A stretch of DNA of 64,000 bases from Olavius algarvensis associated proteobacterium Delta 3 (GTDB lineage Bacteria > Desulfobacterota > Desulfobacteria > Desulfobacterales > CAFBRK01), in NCBI GenBank assembly GCA_903231505.1, contig CAFBRK010000216.1:1-64000 (forward strand), written 5' to 3'. Of this stretch, positions 48,453-57,649 are shown piece after piece. The stretch's first letter is position 1; every line of letters starts with the position of its first letter. The notes below the pieces were generated by a model that was not told the origin of the DNA, searched no databases, and worked only from the letters and a program-made list of their open reading frames with translations. The translations under genes and the position numbers were made by a program.

Positions 48453-49910
48453 TTACGGAAGCAGGTGCCGGCCTCCATAAGGTATCGGAAGTCTATCGGA
48501 AAGAGGGCGCCGGTCGCGTCCGCCACCCGTGTCAAGGCCCGCCATGGTCGCATCCTGATTTTCGGCCGCCTCAAGTTCCGGAAGAATCGCCAGTATACCG
48601 ACAACAAACCAAAACGGCTCCATGATACGAACAATAATGAACGTGTTGGCACCAATGGCATGAAAGAGCAGACCGACGTATCCGGCGAGAAATCCTTTTA
48701 TCAACCCCCTGTTGAAGGGGTCCGAAACGCGTTGCAGGTTGATGAACGCCAGCCTGAATATGGAATAGAGAATATAGAAAAAAGCAATGAGTCCAAGGAT
48801 ACCGGTCTCCACCAGCACTCTCGGAAACTGGGCGTCCATGAATGCAAACCCGGATACGCCATGACCCAGGATGGGGTGATGCGTCCACCCCCCCAATCCC
48901 TTGCGCCAACTTATAAGCCGGGCCGATAACGACGTGTCCAACCGAACGCCGGCAATCTCGACATGCTGACCGGGATGATATCTCTGTTTATAGGTATAGG
49001 TAATGCGCTCGATAATGTTTGCCGGCAGCAACAAGGGGCTTACCGCCAGGCCCGCCAGAATAAGACCGATGACAATGGCCTTCTTGTTTGAAAGAAAACC
49101 GAAAACCAAAGCAGCGGGGATGGCGGCCAGATAGGAGGAACGGGACTCCGTATACAGAAAGGGGGGGATAATAAACAAAAGAACCCCTATTAAAAACCAA
49201 CGAACGTTCTTGTCGGAGGCCGTCGAGAGAAGTCCGGCGGCCAGAGCCCCCATGAACACGAGATAACCACCGAACGTGTTGGGTTCTCCCGTCTCGCCTT
49301 CAAAAGGTGCGCTCACTCGCCCCCCTCCCGGAATTTGCAGCATACCGACCACACAAACGATGATACAGGTCAGGAACATGCAAAACAGGAGACGCTTCAT
49401 CTGCTGGGTGGTTTCCAGCAGATTGGTCACCATGAAAAATACGATAAAGTATTCGAAGTACTTCAAGGTAAAGAAAAACCCGGTTTTGGGGGCAACCCGT
49501 CCGGCGATGATGCCGACACCTGTCGCCAGCAAGCAGACAATCACATAGTAAAAGACAGGCCTGTTCAAAGGGGTTCTGAGAAAAAGGCCCAGTTCCTTAT
49601 GGAAGGCGGTTTTCGCAAACCAGCTGAAACCGATGATCACCAGCAGCAAATCATCCAGACGAATCGTCACCCCCCGACCGAGTGCTGATCCACCGCCGAC
49701 ACCGCTGACGACGATCTCCGGTGAAAGCAGCATGGAAAACACCAGTATGTAAAGGCCGGCTTCGGTGTTGAGAAAGGAAAGTGTGAAGATAACCAGGGCT
49801 GCCAGAGCCCCAAGCAGAAGGAACGGCGGGTGTTGCGAGACCACCAGCCCTGTGATCAGCGCCACGGCGACAACCAGCGACGCAATAATTGCAAGTCTAA
49901 TGAGTAGCAT
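48453..49910 (-). CDS. O-antigen ligase/polymerase-type membrane protein (Wzy_C)
   Basis: This 485-residue protein has about 12 hydrophobic helices and a large periplasmic loop with the Wzy_C pattern (SARLISWRKGLGGWTHHPIL then GHGVSGF). The family joins polysaccharide repeat units or transfers them from the lipid carrier. It is the last gene of the leftward exopolysaccharide locus, so it is the likely chain polymerase. The C-terminal 40 residues (DTGGGRDRRPLSDRL) are polar and cytoplasmic. A terminator follows. Confidence 0.85.
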   Translation of the reverse strand: MLLIRLAIIASLVVAVALITGLVVSQHPPFLLLGALAALVIFTLSFLNTEAGLYILVFSMLLSPEIVVSGVGGGSALGRGVTIRLDDLLLVIIGFSWFAKTAFHKELGLFLRTPLNRPVFYYVIVCLLATGVGIIAGRVAPKTGFFFTLKYFEYFIVFFMVTNLLETTQQMKRLLFCMFLTCIIVCVVGMLQIPGGGRVSAPFEGETGEPNTFGGYLVFMGALAAGLLSTASDKNVRWFLIGVLLFIIPPFLYTESRSSYLAAIPAALVFGFLSNKKAIVIGLILAGLAVSPLLLPANIIERITYTYKQRYHPGQHVEIAGVRLDTSLSARLISWRKGLGGWTHHPILGHGVSGFAFMDAQFPRVLVETGILGLIAFFYILYSIFRLAFINLQRVSDPFNRGLIKGFLAGYVGLLFHAIGANTFIIVRIMEPFWFVVGILAILPELEAAENQDATMAGLDTGGGRDRRPLSDRLPIPYGGRHLLP

Positions 49911-49988
49911 GATCGGATGTCGTCCGGTGGTTGGTTAAAACCGTCTTAAACCGATGCGGCAAACGGACGCGGGGCCATTAGTTGAGAG

Positions 49989-52232
49989 CTATGGGGATCC
50001 TGAGAAAAGATCGTTCCAAAATATTCCAAGCAATAACAAAGCGGCCGCCACCACGACAAAAAGGTACCGGATCAGTTTGCCCCCTGAGAACAGGGTTTCC
50101 CCTTCTGTATCGGACGGAGGGCCGTAATAGTAATGGGCATGGTATTTGAAATAATCCGGGCCCATCTCAGGTTTGACATTGTTGAGAATCACACCCAGAA
50201 CCTTGGCGTTAACATTGTCCAGTGTGAGTTTCGCGCGGTTCAGGATTCCCCGGGCAATGGCGCCAACCTTGTATACCAGGATGACCCCGTCGACCAGCGT
50301 TGCGATTTCCGTAGCGTCGGCCACGGGCAGGACCGGGGGCGCATCGATAAAGATAAAGTCATATTCCTCATAGGCTTCGGCCAGAAAAGCCTTGAATCGG
50401 GGTGATCGAAGGATTTCCGACGGATTGGGCGGATTCGTGCCGGCCGTCATAATTGTCAGGTTGTCCAAACCGGGTGTGCGCAAAATGTCCTCAATCTGGT
50501 ATTCCCCCAGCATCACGTCCGTGATGGTGACGGTAATGTCCTGCCAATTATAGTTTCCCAAGACATAGTCGGTCATGCCGGGAGCTTTATCGATACCAAA
50601 CATTTTATGGACGAGGGGTTTTCTCAAATCCCCTTCCACCAGAAGGACTTTGTCACCGGCCTGGGCCATACTCAATGCCAGGTTTACAACGTTTGCTGTT
50701 TTTCCTTCCTGAACAAAGGAGCTTGTGATGAGAAAGGATTTACCGCTCCGGTCGATGCTGATGAACTGCAGGTTGGTCCTCAGGGAACGGAATGCTTCTG
50801 CGGCCAGGGATTTCGGATCAAAATGGGCCACCAGGTCCTGGTACCTTGCAGAGCCGGCGTAACGTTTGCCGCCTTCTTCTTTCTCCCAGAAGGGAATGAC
50901 CCCTAGAACCGGTATGTTCAATAGATTCTCCACGTCCTCGATCGTGCCGATGGACGTATCGAGCGTCTCCGCGATAAAGGTAAACACGATGCCGATGACC
51001 AGGCCCATGACCAGACCGGTAACGATGATCATGGCCTTGGACGGTATATTGATCGGGCTTTGGGGAAGTGTCGCCGGCCGGATAATGGTGACCTCCTCGA
51101 TCTGCCCGGATGCCTTGATCTGGGTTTCCTGGTATCGTGTCTTTAGCTGGGAGTACAGGTCCGACTGGAGGCTCAGTTCGCGCTGCAGCCTGGCAAGCTC
51201 CAGGGCCTTTTTTGGTATACTCCGGTTCTCGGCGGTCAACGCCTCGAGTCGCTGCCGAATGCCGGATTCTTGCGATGCCAGTCTGATCAGAAGTGTATCG
51301 AGTTCGGTCGCAATTTCCCGAATGACGCTCTGGATCTGTTCATCGACCTCCAGCACCAGCGGATGCCTTTCCGTATAATCGAATAAAAGATCCTGACGCT
51401 TTAACACCATCTCCCTCAGCTGAATCCCCAGGCTTTCCACGGGAGAGCCTTTTACCGCCGGGGAGAATCGTGTCCGCACATCCTGGGGTGCGTGTTCGGC
51501 ATGGCTGATGCTCGTTGATAATTCCTGGATCTCATGCCGATTCCGCTTAATTCTATCGAGCTCTATGTCCAGCGACGTGATGCGATTGACAAGGGCTGAG
51601 GTTTGGGCATCCAGCGCTATCAGAGTGTTGGTCTCTTCAAAAGTTCGAAGATTTTCCTCGGCACGTTTCAACTGCCGGGAAGTCACCGACAGCTGTTTCT
51701 CGATAAATTCCTTGGTTTCAAATATCTGCTTGTTTTTTTGTTCGATGTTGAACCTTCGGAAGGCTCTCGCAAAAGCGTTGGCGGTCTTTTCGGATTCGTA
51801 AGGGTCACTGCCGACAACCAGTATGTTGACGATATTGGTCCCCGGCTCCGGTTCGGCGGAGGTCATCCCTTTTAGGCGTCCCACGACGGCCATGGCGGCG
51901 ACGGAGTTTTGAACTTCTTCCGGTGTCAGATCCTCCGACAGCCATTCCAGTTCCTGGGCCGCCTTGACCAGCACCGGAAAACTGGTGATAATGAACGCCT
52001 GGGTCGTCAGGGTTTCCGCCTGGGTCCAAAAGCCCCCGCTCAGAAAATCGGCGATGTTGGTATACCGGTCGATTTTCACGGCCGCGGTGGCTTCGTACAG
52101 GGGCACGGGTTCCTTCAGTTTGGCGAGTCCATAACTGGACACACCTGCCAGAAACACCATCAAAAAAACAATGGCTTTCCGCTTGCGGAAGATTCGCCAG
52201 TAATCCCTCAGATCGACATCATATTGGGCCAT
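49989..52232 (-). CDS. Wzz-type chain-length regulator/tyrosine autokinase with C-terminal membrane anchor
   Basis: This 747-residue protein starts MAQYDVDLRDYWRIF (AAGGA site 8 bp upstream). The N-terminal Wzz domain has a first membrane helix (AIVFLMVFLAGVSSYGL) and a long coiled-coil periplasmic part ending in the second helix (IIVTGLVMGLVIGIVFTF). The cytoplasmic BY-kinase domain has Walker A FVQEGKT, Walker A' LLVEGDLRKP and Walker B FIFIDAPPVLPVAD. The kinase ends in a tyrosine cluster YFKYHAHYYYG. Unusually, this is followed by a further transmembrane helix (YLFVVVAAALLLLGIF) and a short tail. Autophosphorylation of the tyrosines normally controls chain length and export through the Wza-type channel encoded next door. 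Confidence 0.93.
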   Translation of the reverse strand: MAQYDVDLRDYWRIFRKRKAIVFLMVFLAGVSSYGLAKLKEPVPLYEATAAVKIDRYTNIADFLSGGFWTQAETLTTQAFIITSFPVLVKAAQELEWLSEDLTPEEVQNSVAAMAVVGRLKGMTSAEPEPGTNIVNILVVGSDPYESEKTANAFARAFRRFNIEQKNKQIFETKEFIEKQLSVTSRQLKRAEENLRTFEETNTLIALDAQTSALVNRITSLDIELDRIKRNRHEIQELSTSISHAEHAPQDVRTRFSPAVKGSPVESLGIQLREMVLKRQDLLFDYTERHPLVLEVDEQIQSVIREIATELDTLLIRLASQESGIRQRLEALTAENRSIPKKALELARLQRELSLQSDLYSQLKTRYQETQIKASGQIEEVTIIRPATLPQSPINIPSKAMIIVTGLVMGLVIGIVFTFIAETLDTSIGTIEDVENLLNIPVLGVIPFWEKEEGGKRYAGSARYQDLVAHFDPKSLAAEAFRSLRTNLQFISIDRSGKSFLITSSFVQEGKTANVVNLALSMAQAGDKVLLVEGDLRKPLVHKMFGIDKAPGMTDYVLGNYNWQDITVTITDVMLGEYQIEDILRTPGLDNLTIMTAGTNPPNPSEILRSPRFKAFLAEAYEEYDFIFIDAPPVLPVADATEIATLVDGVILVYKVGAIARGILNRAKLTLDNVNAKVLGVILNNVKPEMGPDYFKYHAHYYYGPPSDTEGETLFSGGKLIRYLFVVVAAALLLLGIFWNDLFSGSP

Positions 52233-52301
52233 AATCGGCATCCTTGCGGACGGCGGTGGTCATCCCGCAATCCGCTGTGAATCGCATCAAAAAGTCGACA
52301 G

Positions 52302-54518
52302 TTATGGGAAATTGGTCTGATCCCCTCGGAGATAGTCGCTCGCCCTGCCATATTCGTTGACTGTCTGGGCCGGGAATATAATCAGACGAAACAGCGGGGT
52401 CACCTGTTTTATAAACCGGTTGATATCCCCGATAAAACTGCGCGGAACATAGACCAGATCACCGTTGACCAGGGCAAGATTTTGCGTCTGATCGCCGCCT
52501 TCGGCCAGGGCTTTAAAATCGACGGAAATCACCTGGGGATTGTCGATATCCCCCCGAACGACCTTGACATGCTCCCGCTTGGCGAAGACGGTGTCCCCGC
52601 CGGCCATGGCAATCGCGTCCGCAATACGCATTTCGTCTTCCACAAACGGATAGACACCCGGTTTATCAACCTCGCCAAAAACATACACCCGATTGGAGGC
52701 CCGTGTGACGAGGGGAACATAAATTGTATCCCCGTCATCGAGGACGAGGTCCTGGGTAAGATCGCCCTGGGTTAACGCCTTGTAGAGGTTGGCCCGCACC
52801 ACCTGGCGATTCTTTCGGGTGATGCGCACATCTCTGAGGTTGGCATCCTGCATGGGGCCGCCGGCTTCGGCCAGCATTTCGACAACACGCCGTTTTCCGG
52901 TCAGTTCGTATTTTCCCGGACCTCCTCCGGTCCCCCCCCAGCCTCCGACAGCACCGAGTATCGTGACATATTTGCTGGCAAATTCGGTTACCCGAATATC
53001 GATACGGGGAACTTTGATGAACTCCTGGAGACGTTCCGAAAGAACGCCGTCGAGTTGTCTGGCCGTCAGGCCCTGGACGTACAGGTCTTCGACATAACCG
53101 AAAGAAATTCTCCCATCCGGCCGGACGGCAAGCTCTTCGCGGGTGCCTGTGGTCCCTTTCCAGAAGGTGATTTCCAGGATGTCGCCTGGACCGATTTTAT
53201 ACTCGTCGATACCGGCGGCGGTGGTAAACACCGCATTTTCCCGGATGATGTCCGTATCCGTCGGCGTTTGCTGCACCGTCAGCCGCCCCACATTGAAATT
53301 TCCCTGTGACAGGGCACCGGATCGGCCGCTGAGCCAGATTTTGACGCCGTCCCCAAACGCCGCCGTCGTCAAATCCGCAACGCCGTCGCCATCTAAATCA
53401 TCATTGACCATGGCGTAATAGAACCCGGTCTCCGGGAAAAGTTCAGGGATTGTCGCAAATTTATCAATCCCGTCAAACAGCCATGTCCGAAGTCCCCGGT
53501 TCTCCAGTGAACCGGCAACAATATCTTTAAACCCGTCCCCATCCATATCCATGGCCAGGACGGTATGGTAACTGCCGGTGTCTTCCGGAATAGAGAAAAA
53601 TCGAAACCGGCCGTTGCCCCTACCAAAAAATATGTTGAAGCCGGCGCGATAGGTGGTGGCAAGAATGTCGGCATGGCCGTCGTTGTTAAAGTCGTCTACG
53701 GTAATGCCGTAATAGCTGCCCGCGGCAAGTTTCAAGACGGAGGACCAGCCGCCTCCGCCGGTGCCGAGCCACATGTTCAAGTTCGCGTCCACGCCCCAAC
53801 CGGCACCCACGATATCGAGAACCCCGTCTTCATTGAAGTCGGCTATCCCCACATCCATGTACAACCCCTGCTGGGTGGGGCCGATTTGCGTGATCCAACC
53901 CCCTTTTCCGTCGCCGAGCCACACCTGGAGGCCGCTTCTGTTTTCGGATGTCCGGTTGGCGGCGGCAATATCCATAAATCCGTCGTTGTTGATATCGGCG
54001 ACCTCGATGCCCCGGTAGAACTGGGTGGCCGGCGGTCCTTCACGCACCGTCCATTTATGGTCGGGGCGTTGGGCAATCTGGAAAATACCGAAGTTTTCCT
54101 GTTGAACCGAGACAAAAAGATCCAGAAGTCCATTAGAATCCGCGTCCCCGGCGGTAATATCCAAGACGTCCCCGCGGACCGGTACGGAGATCATGGTGTC
54201 GAATTTCCCGGGTGCCTTGCCGTACCAGATGGCAACCGAACCTGGACCAGCCGTCCCTCCGGCGACATCCAGCAGTCCGTCGTTGTCCAGATCCGCAACG
54301 CACACCGCCTTGAATCGGCCTCCCGTCGTCAGTCCCTGGGGAATGGCGGCGACCTGGGTCGGCGTTTTCATTCCCGGGGGCTCGATTTTTTTGGGAGGGG
54401 CCGGGCCATAGCACCCGATGATTAGAAAACCAATGACACAAGCCAACAGCCAAAACATCCCACGGGGAATCCGAAGACCTGTTTCTCCGGTAGTTTGTCT
54501 GTATTTCATGTTCTCCAT
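52302..54518 (-). CDS. Polysaccharide export (OPX) lipoprotein fused to an N-terminal FG-GAP propeller
   Basis: This 738-residue protein is an outer-membrane lipoprotein: a hydrophobic stretch ends in the lipobox LIIGC at C36. Residues about 70-410 contain seven evenly spaced calcium-type FG-GAP/VCBS motifs (ADLDNDGLLDV at 75, then about 125, 175, 227, 276, 324 and 374), i.e. a complete seven-blade beta-propeller of the integrin type. The rest is a Wza-like export protein: Poly_export domain (YKIGPGDILEITFWKG, 440-520), two SLBB domains (about 513-600 and 608-690) and a terminal amphipathic helix RFIKQVTPLFRLIIF that could form the pore. Normal Wza lacks the propeller. The tyrosine kinase gene follows, as in other capsule/EPS loci. 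Start may be M1 or M4. Confidence 0.92.
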   Translation of the reverse strand: MENMKYRQTTGETGLRIPRGMFWLLACVIGFLIIGCYGPAPPKKIEPPGMKTPTQVAAIPQGLTTGGRFKAVCVADLDNDGLLDVAGGTAGPGSVAIWYGKAPGKFDTMISVPVRGDVLDITAGDADSNGLLDLFVSVQQENFGIFQIAQRPDHKWTVREGPPATQFYRGIEVADINNDGFMDIAAANRTSENRSGLQVWLGDGKGGWITQIGPTQQGLYMDVGIADFNEDGVLDIVGAGWGVDANLNMWLGTGGGGWSSVLKLAAGSYYGITVDDFNNDGHADILATTYRAGFNIFFGRGNGRFRFFSIPEDTGSYHTVLAMDMDGDGFKDIVAGSLENRGLRTWLFDGIDKFATIPELFPETGFYYAMVNDDLDGDGVADLTTAAFGDGVKIWLSGRSGALSQGNFNVGRLTVQQTPTDTDIIRENAVFTTAAGIDEYKIGPGDILEITFWKGTTGTREELAVRPDGRISFGYVEDLYVQGLTARQLDGVLSERLQEFIKVPRIDIRVTEFASKYVTILGAVGGWGGTGGGPGKYELTGKRRVVEMLAEAGGPMQDANLRDVRITRKNRQVVRANLYKALTQGDLTQDLVLDDGDTIYVPLVTRASNRVYVFGEVDKPGVYPFVEDEMRIADAIAMAGGDTVFAKREHVKVVRGDIDNPQVISVDFKALAEGGDQTQNLALVNGDLVYVPRSFIGDINRFIKQVTPLFRLIIFPAQTVNEYGRASDYLRGDQTNFP

Positions 54519-54523
54519 ATCGA

Positions 54524-55321
54524 TTACTGTAGATCCTCGATGGCTTCGTTGACAATGGCCGAGTTGATACCCCTGGCTTTTCTCAGGAGACCAACCAGCA
54601 GGCTGCGGTCACACAGATTGTTGATTCGAAGCGGAACACCACCGGTATACTCAAACAGCGGGGAGACCGCTTCCTTGGTGAAAACCCCGCGGTCGGCACC
54701 GGCGGATTTTAGACGAAACAGGATGTATCGTACGGTATCCCGGAGATCCAGAGGTTTCAGGTGATATTTCACCGCAATCCGCTCTTTCAGGGGTTGCAAC
54801 GCCGTAATATTTTCCTGCAAAAGCGGCTGCCCGACGACAATCAATGTGATGAGAAACCGGTTTTCAGACTGCATGTTCAGCAGCATCCGCAACTCTTCCA
54901 GGCTGGTTCGCCCGGGAATTAAATGTGCCTCGTCGATGATTAAAATGGTATTCTTCCCGTGCTCGGCATTGCTGGCAAGACGGTCTTGGAGCCGGCTGAG
55001 CAGAGTAAATTTGGAGTCGCTGTCACTGCTCTCTCCCAGGCAGAACAGAATGGCACGGATCAAATCGAGGGGATTCAACGCGGGGTTGATCAGGGTTTTG
55101 ACACTGTATTGATCCGCCGAGAGGCTGTCCTTAAGCACCTTGCTGATGGTGGTCTTTCCGGAGTCCACCTCACCGGTCAGCATGGCAGCACCTTTATGAT
55201 TCTTCACCGCGTAGAGCAATCTCATAAGGGCTTCCTCATGCTGTGAGGATCGGAAAAAAATGTCACGACTCGGTACGTTTTCAAACGGAGGTAGTCTAAA
55301 GCCCCAATATTTTAAATACAT
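54524..55321 (-). CDS. ExeA/GspA-type AAA ATPase of the polysaccharide locus
   Basis: This 265-residue ATPase starts MYLKYWGFRLPPFENVPS (CAGGAAACGGT site), the standard opening of ExeA/GspA and of the exosortase-locus ATPase. Walker A is GEVDSGKTT, Walker B is ILIIDEAHLI, with sensor-like LRMLLNMQSENRFLITLIVV and a C-terminal helical lid ending in GGVPLRINNLCDRSL. The peptidoglycan-binding C-terminal part of full ExeA proteins is absent; a SPOR-domain protein is encoded directly upstream and may take that place. It overlaps no neighbour; the export lipoprotein gene begins 5 bp downstream. Confidence 0.9.
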   Translation of the reverse strand: MYLKYWGFRLPPFENVPSRDIFFRSSQHEEALMRLLYAVKNHKGAAMLTGEVDSGKTTISKVLKDSLSADQYSVKTLINPALNPLDLIRAILFCLGESSDSDSKFTLLSRLQDRLASNAEHGKNTILIIDEAHLIPGRTSLEELRMLLNMQSENRFLITLIVVGQPLLQENITALQPLKERIAVKYHLKPLDLRDTVRYILFRLKSAGADRGVFTKEAVSPLFEYTGGVPLRINNLCDRSLLVGLLRKARGINSAIVNEAIEDLQ

Positions 55322-55365
55322 ACCGTTTCCTGAGCTGCGAGCCCACTATCCAAGGGAGCATCCAC

Positions 55366-57402
55366 CTACCGTTCCACAACCTGTCCTGGAAACCCGTTTT
55401 TCGCCAGTTCGGCGACCTGCTGCACAGCGCCCTCTTCGGTGTAGAAAGCGCCGACCATCAGGTGATACCGCTGTGCCTCGTCCTCGATGATATATGGAGA
55501 GAACCCTTTTTGCTTTAGGGATTGAACCTTCTTGGTCAGGGCGGCCACTGAGGGAGACTCGCCGAGTCCGGCGGCGAACCGCGTGCGTTTTACGAGGGCG
55601 TCTCCCAATTGCTGCGCCACAACGAATTCCTCGGCATCCTCAACACGCTTGAAGTAGCCGGCAAACAGCCGATGCCATACGCCATCTTCTCCCAGCCGGA
55701 CCGTCACACGGTATACCGGAAATCCGTTCCGCCGGTAGTCGGAAAGGGCATTTTCGGCCGACGCCAGGGAACGGAACGATGCCAGCAGCACGGAATAGGG
55801 ATACCCGGCACGTGCCGAGCCGGTATCCGTTGCTGTTCCGGCAGGGATGGGCGTATGGATGGCGGAAGACTCCTTTGATGTGCCGGACGGATCTCGCGTT
55901 GCCGCTGCTTTGATCATGGCAGGCACCGGGGGAGCGGATCGGGGTTGTCCGGCTTTCGGGATATCTTTCCCGGCAACTGGGGGCGGCGCCTTCTTTTCCG
56001 TGGGAAGGACGGCCGGCTGTTGCTTGGGGACAGCCTCCCGAATCGGCACGGAAGAAACACGCGGCGGTGCTTTTTGAAATACGGGCTTCGAAACTTTCCC
56101 GGCTGGCGGCGCCGGTTCTCCGGACTGGTACCATTGCCAGAGAGCCCCTGCCAGAACGAGTATCAGGATCCCCAGGCCGAGCGTCCGTTTGAACCATTTA
56201 GAGCGTTTCTGCGGCGCCATAGCAGGAGTTGAAAATTCCGGTGTTTCAGACCGGGCTGGGGTATCCTCGAAATCCTCCGTCGGTTCTTCCGACGCCATTT
56301 CCGCGTACGGTTCGGGGAGTGACGGCTGTGAGCGGACCACTTCCACGGTCTCCTTGCCGAGCGTGCGGATATCATCTTCGGACACGCTATCCACGATGTA
56401 CAGAAGCGGATTGTCCGGAAAGTGAACGACGCGTTCGGTAAGCACTTTCCGTCCCTGGGAATCGTACTCGATCCGAAGCCGCGGGCGCATGGGTCGATCC
56501 GGAAACGTTTGAATCACCCGCCCGATCGCGTTGGAATTGAGGCGCACAAGCGTCGACAGAGGAAAAATGGAGACCGCGTTCAGCAGCGCTTTCAGATGCT
56601 TCCTCTGAAAGGAGCCCTTGCAGGTTCGGATGATCTCTTTGATGGCATAGAAATGAGGGAATCCGTCTCTGTGGGGCCGCGAGTGGCAGAGGGCTTCGTA
56701 GATATCCACCAGTCCGATGATTTGCGCGTAGTCGTGGATCTCGTCGCCGCGGAGGCCCTGCGGGTAGCCACTCCCATCGATTCTCTCGTGAACCTGCAGC
56801 GCTACTTCCGCCAAATACGGGTACTGGTCGCTATAGCTTTTCAGGATTTGATATCCGAATTCAGAATGCTGCTGGACGACCTTGTACTCCTGTCCGGTTA
56901 ACGGCCCGGGCTTAAAGAGGAGTGTTTCAGGTATGAGGGCCATACCGATCTCATGGAGGAGGCCGGCCATGCCGATTTCCAATTGCTGATCCGGGCCGAA
57001 TCCGAGTGTTTCGCCCGCCTGGATCGCAAACAGGCTTACATTGAGTGACTTTTGCGTAAGATAGGCGCGGGTATCGTCCTGGTGGATGGCGCTGATAAAA
57101 AGGGCGCGCTGGGCCGTCTGGGATTGGACAATTTGACGGACAATGCGAAATCCTGAATCCAGTGTGAATTTCTTCCGCTTCTGAATAGCGGCGAACACCT
57201 GGGTGACATACAGCAGCCCTTCAGAATAGAGGTCATTTTGGTCGTCAACGGCGACAGTTAGGTCGGGTGTATTCAAATCCAGATCCGCTTCCATCTGTCG
57301 GAAGGGGGTACCGGGTCCCTCTGGCGTGCTGGTTGGCCTGGCCGGCCGATCATCCGCCGTTTTCTCGGAGACAAGATGCTCCAAATCGATGAATTTTACC
57401 AT
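55366..57402 (-). CDS. HD-GYP-like domain protein with membrane anchor and SPOR repeats
   Basis: This 678-residue protein runs cytoplasm to periplasm. Residues about 80-330 align with HD-GYP domains (HERIDGSGYPQGL with GYP), but the metal residues are eroded: the leading His is K118 in QKSLNV, HD is HE at 150-151, and the HHE pair is VHE at 204-206. A membrane helix follows (LGLGILILVLAGALWQWY, about 408-425), then a proline/alanine-rich linker, then one complete and one further SPOR-like region (YSVLLASFRSLASAENALSD; YHLMVGAFYTEEGAVQQVAE). SPOR domains bind stretches of peptidoglycan without stem peptides. It probably senses or binds c-di-GMP without cleaving it, and links that to the cell wall. 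It heads the ExeA/export genes. Confidence 0.85.
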   Translation of the reverse strand: MVKFIDLEHLVSEKTADDRPARPTSTPEGPGTPFRQMEADLDLNTPDLTVAVDDQNDLYSEGLLYVTQVFAAIQKRKKFTLDSGFRIVRQIVQSQTAQRALFISAIHQDDTRAYLTQKSLNVSLFAIQAGETLGFGPDQQLEIGMAGLLHEIGMALIPETLLFKPGPLTGQEYKVVQQHSEFGYQILKSYSDQYPYLAEVALQVHERIDGSGYPQGLRGDEIHDYAQIIGLVDIYEALCHSRPHRDGFPHFYAIKEIIRTCKGSFQRKHLKALLNAVSIFPLSTLVRLNSNAIGRVIQTFPDRPMRPRLRIEYDSQGRKVLTERVVHFPDNPLLYIVDSVSEDDIRTLGKETVEVVRSQPSLPEPYAEMASEEPTEDFEDTPARSETPEFSTPAMAPQKRSKWFKRTLGLGILILVLAGALWQWYQSGEPAPPAGKVSKPVFQKAPPRVSSVPIREAVPKQQPAVLPTEKKAPPPVAGKDIPKAGQPRSAPPVPAMIKAAATRDPSGTSKESSAIHTPIPAGTATDTGSARAGYPYSVLLASFRSLASAENALSDYRRNGFPVYRVTVRLGEDGVWHRLFAGYFKRVEDAEEFVVAQQLGDALVKRTRFAAGLGESPSVAALTKKVQSLKQKGFSPYIIEDEAQRYHLMVGAFYTEEGAVQQVAELAKNGFPGQVVER

Positions 57403-57649
57403 ATCCTTTGATCAAGCCCCTTTGTTGCAGGTATTGCTAACGCCCCGCACACGCCGCAGTGTGAAAAGTATAACTGGGTTTTCTCTTGTGTGTCAAGATA
57501 AAATTGATCGCAACATGTTGGGGTTAAACAACTGAAATCCGGTCCGATTTCCGGCGTATCGGCCACGTCTAGTATGAAGAATGCCGTCAACCGGAGTCAC
57601 CAACGAGACCCCCATGACGATGGGACCGCCAAGGGGTGCTGCATCCAGG

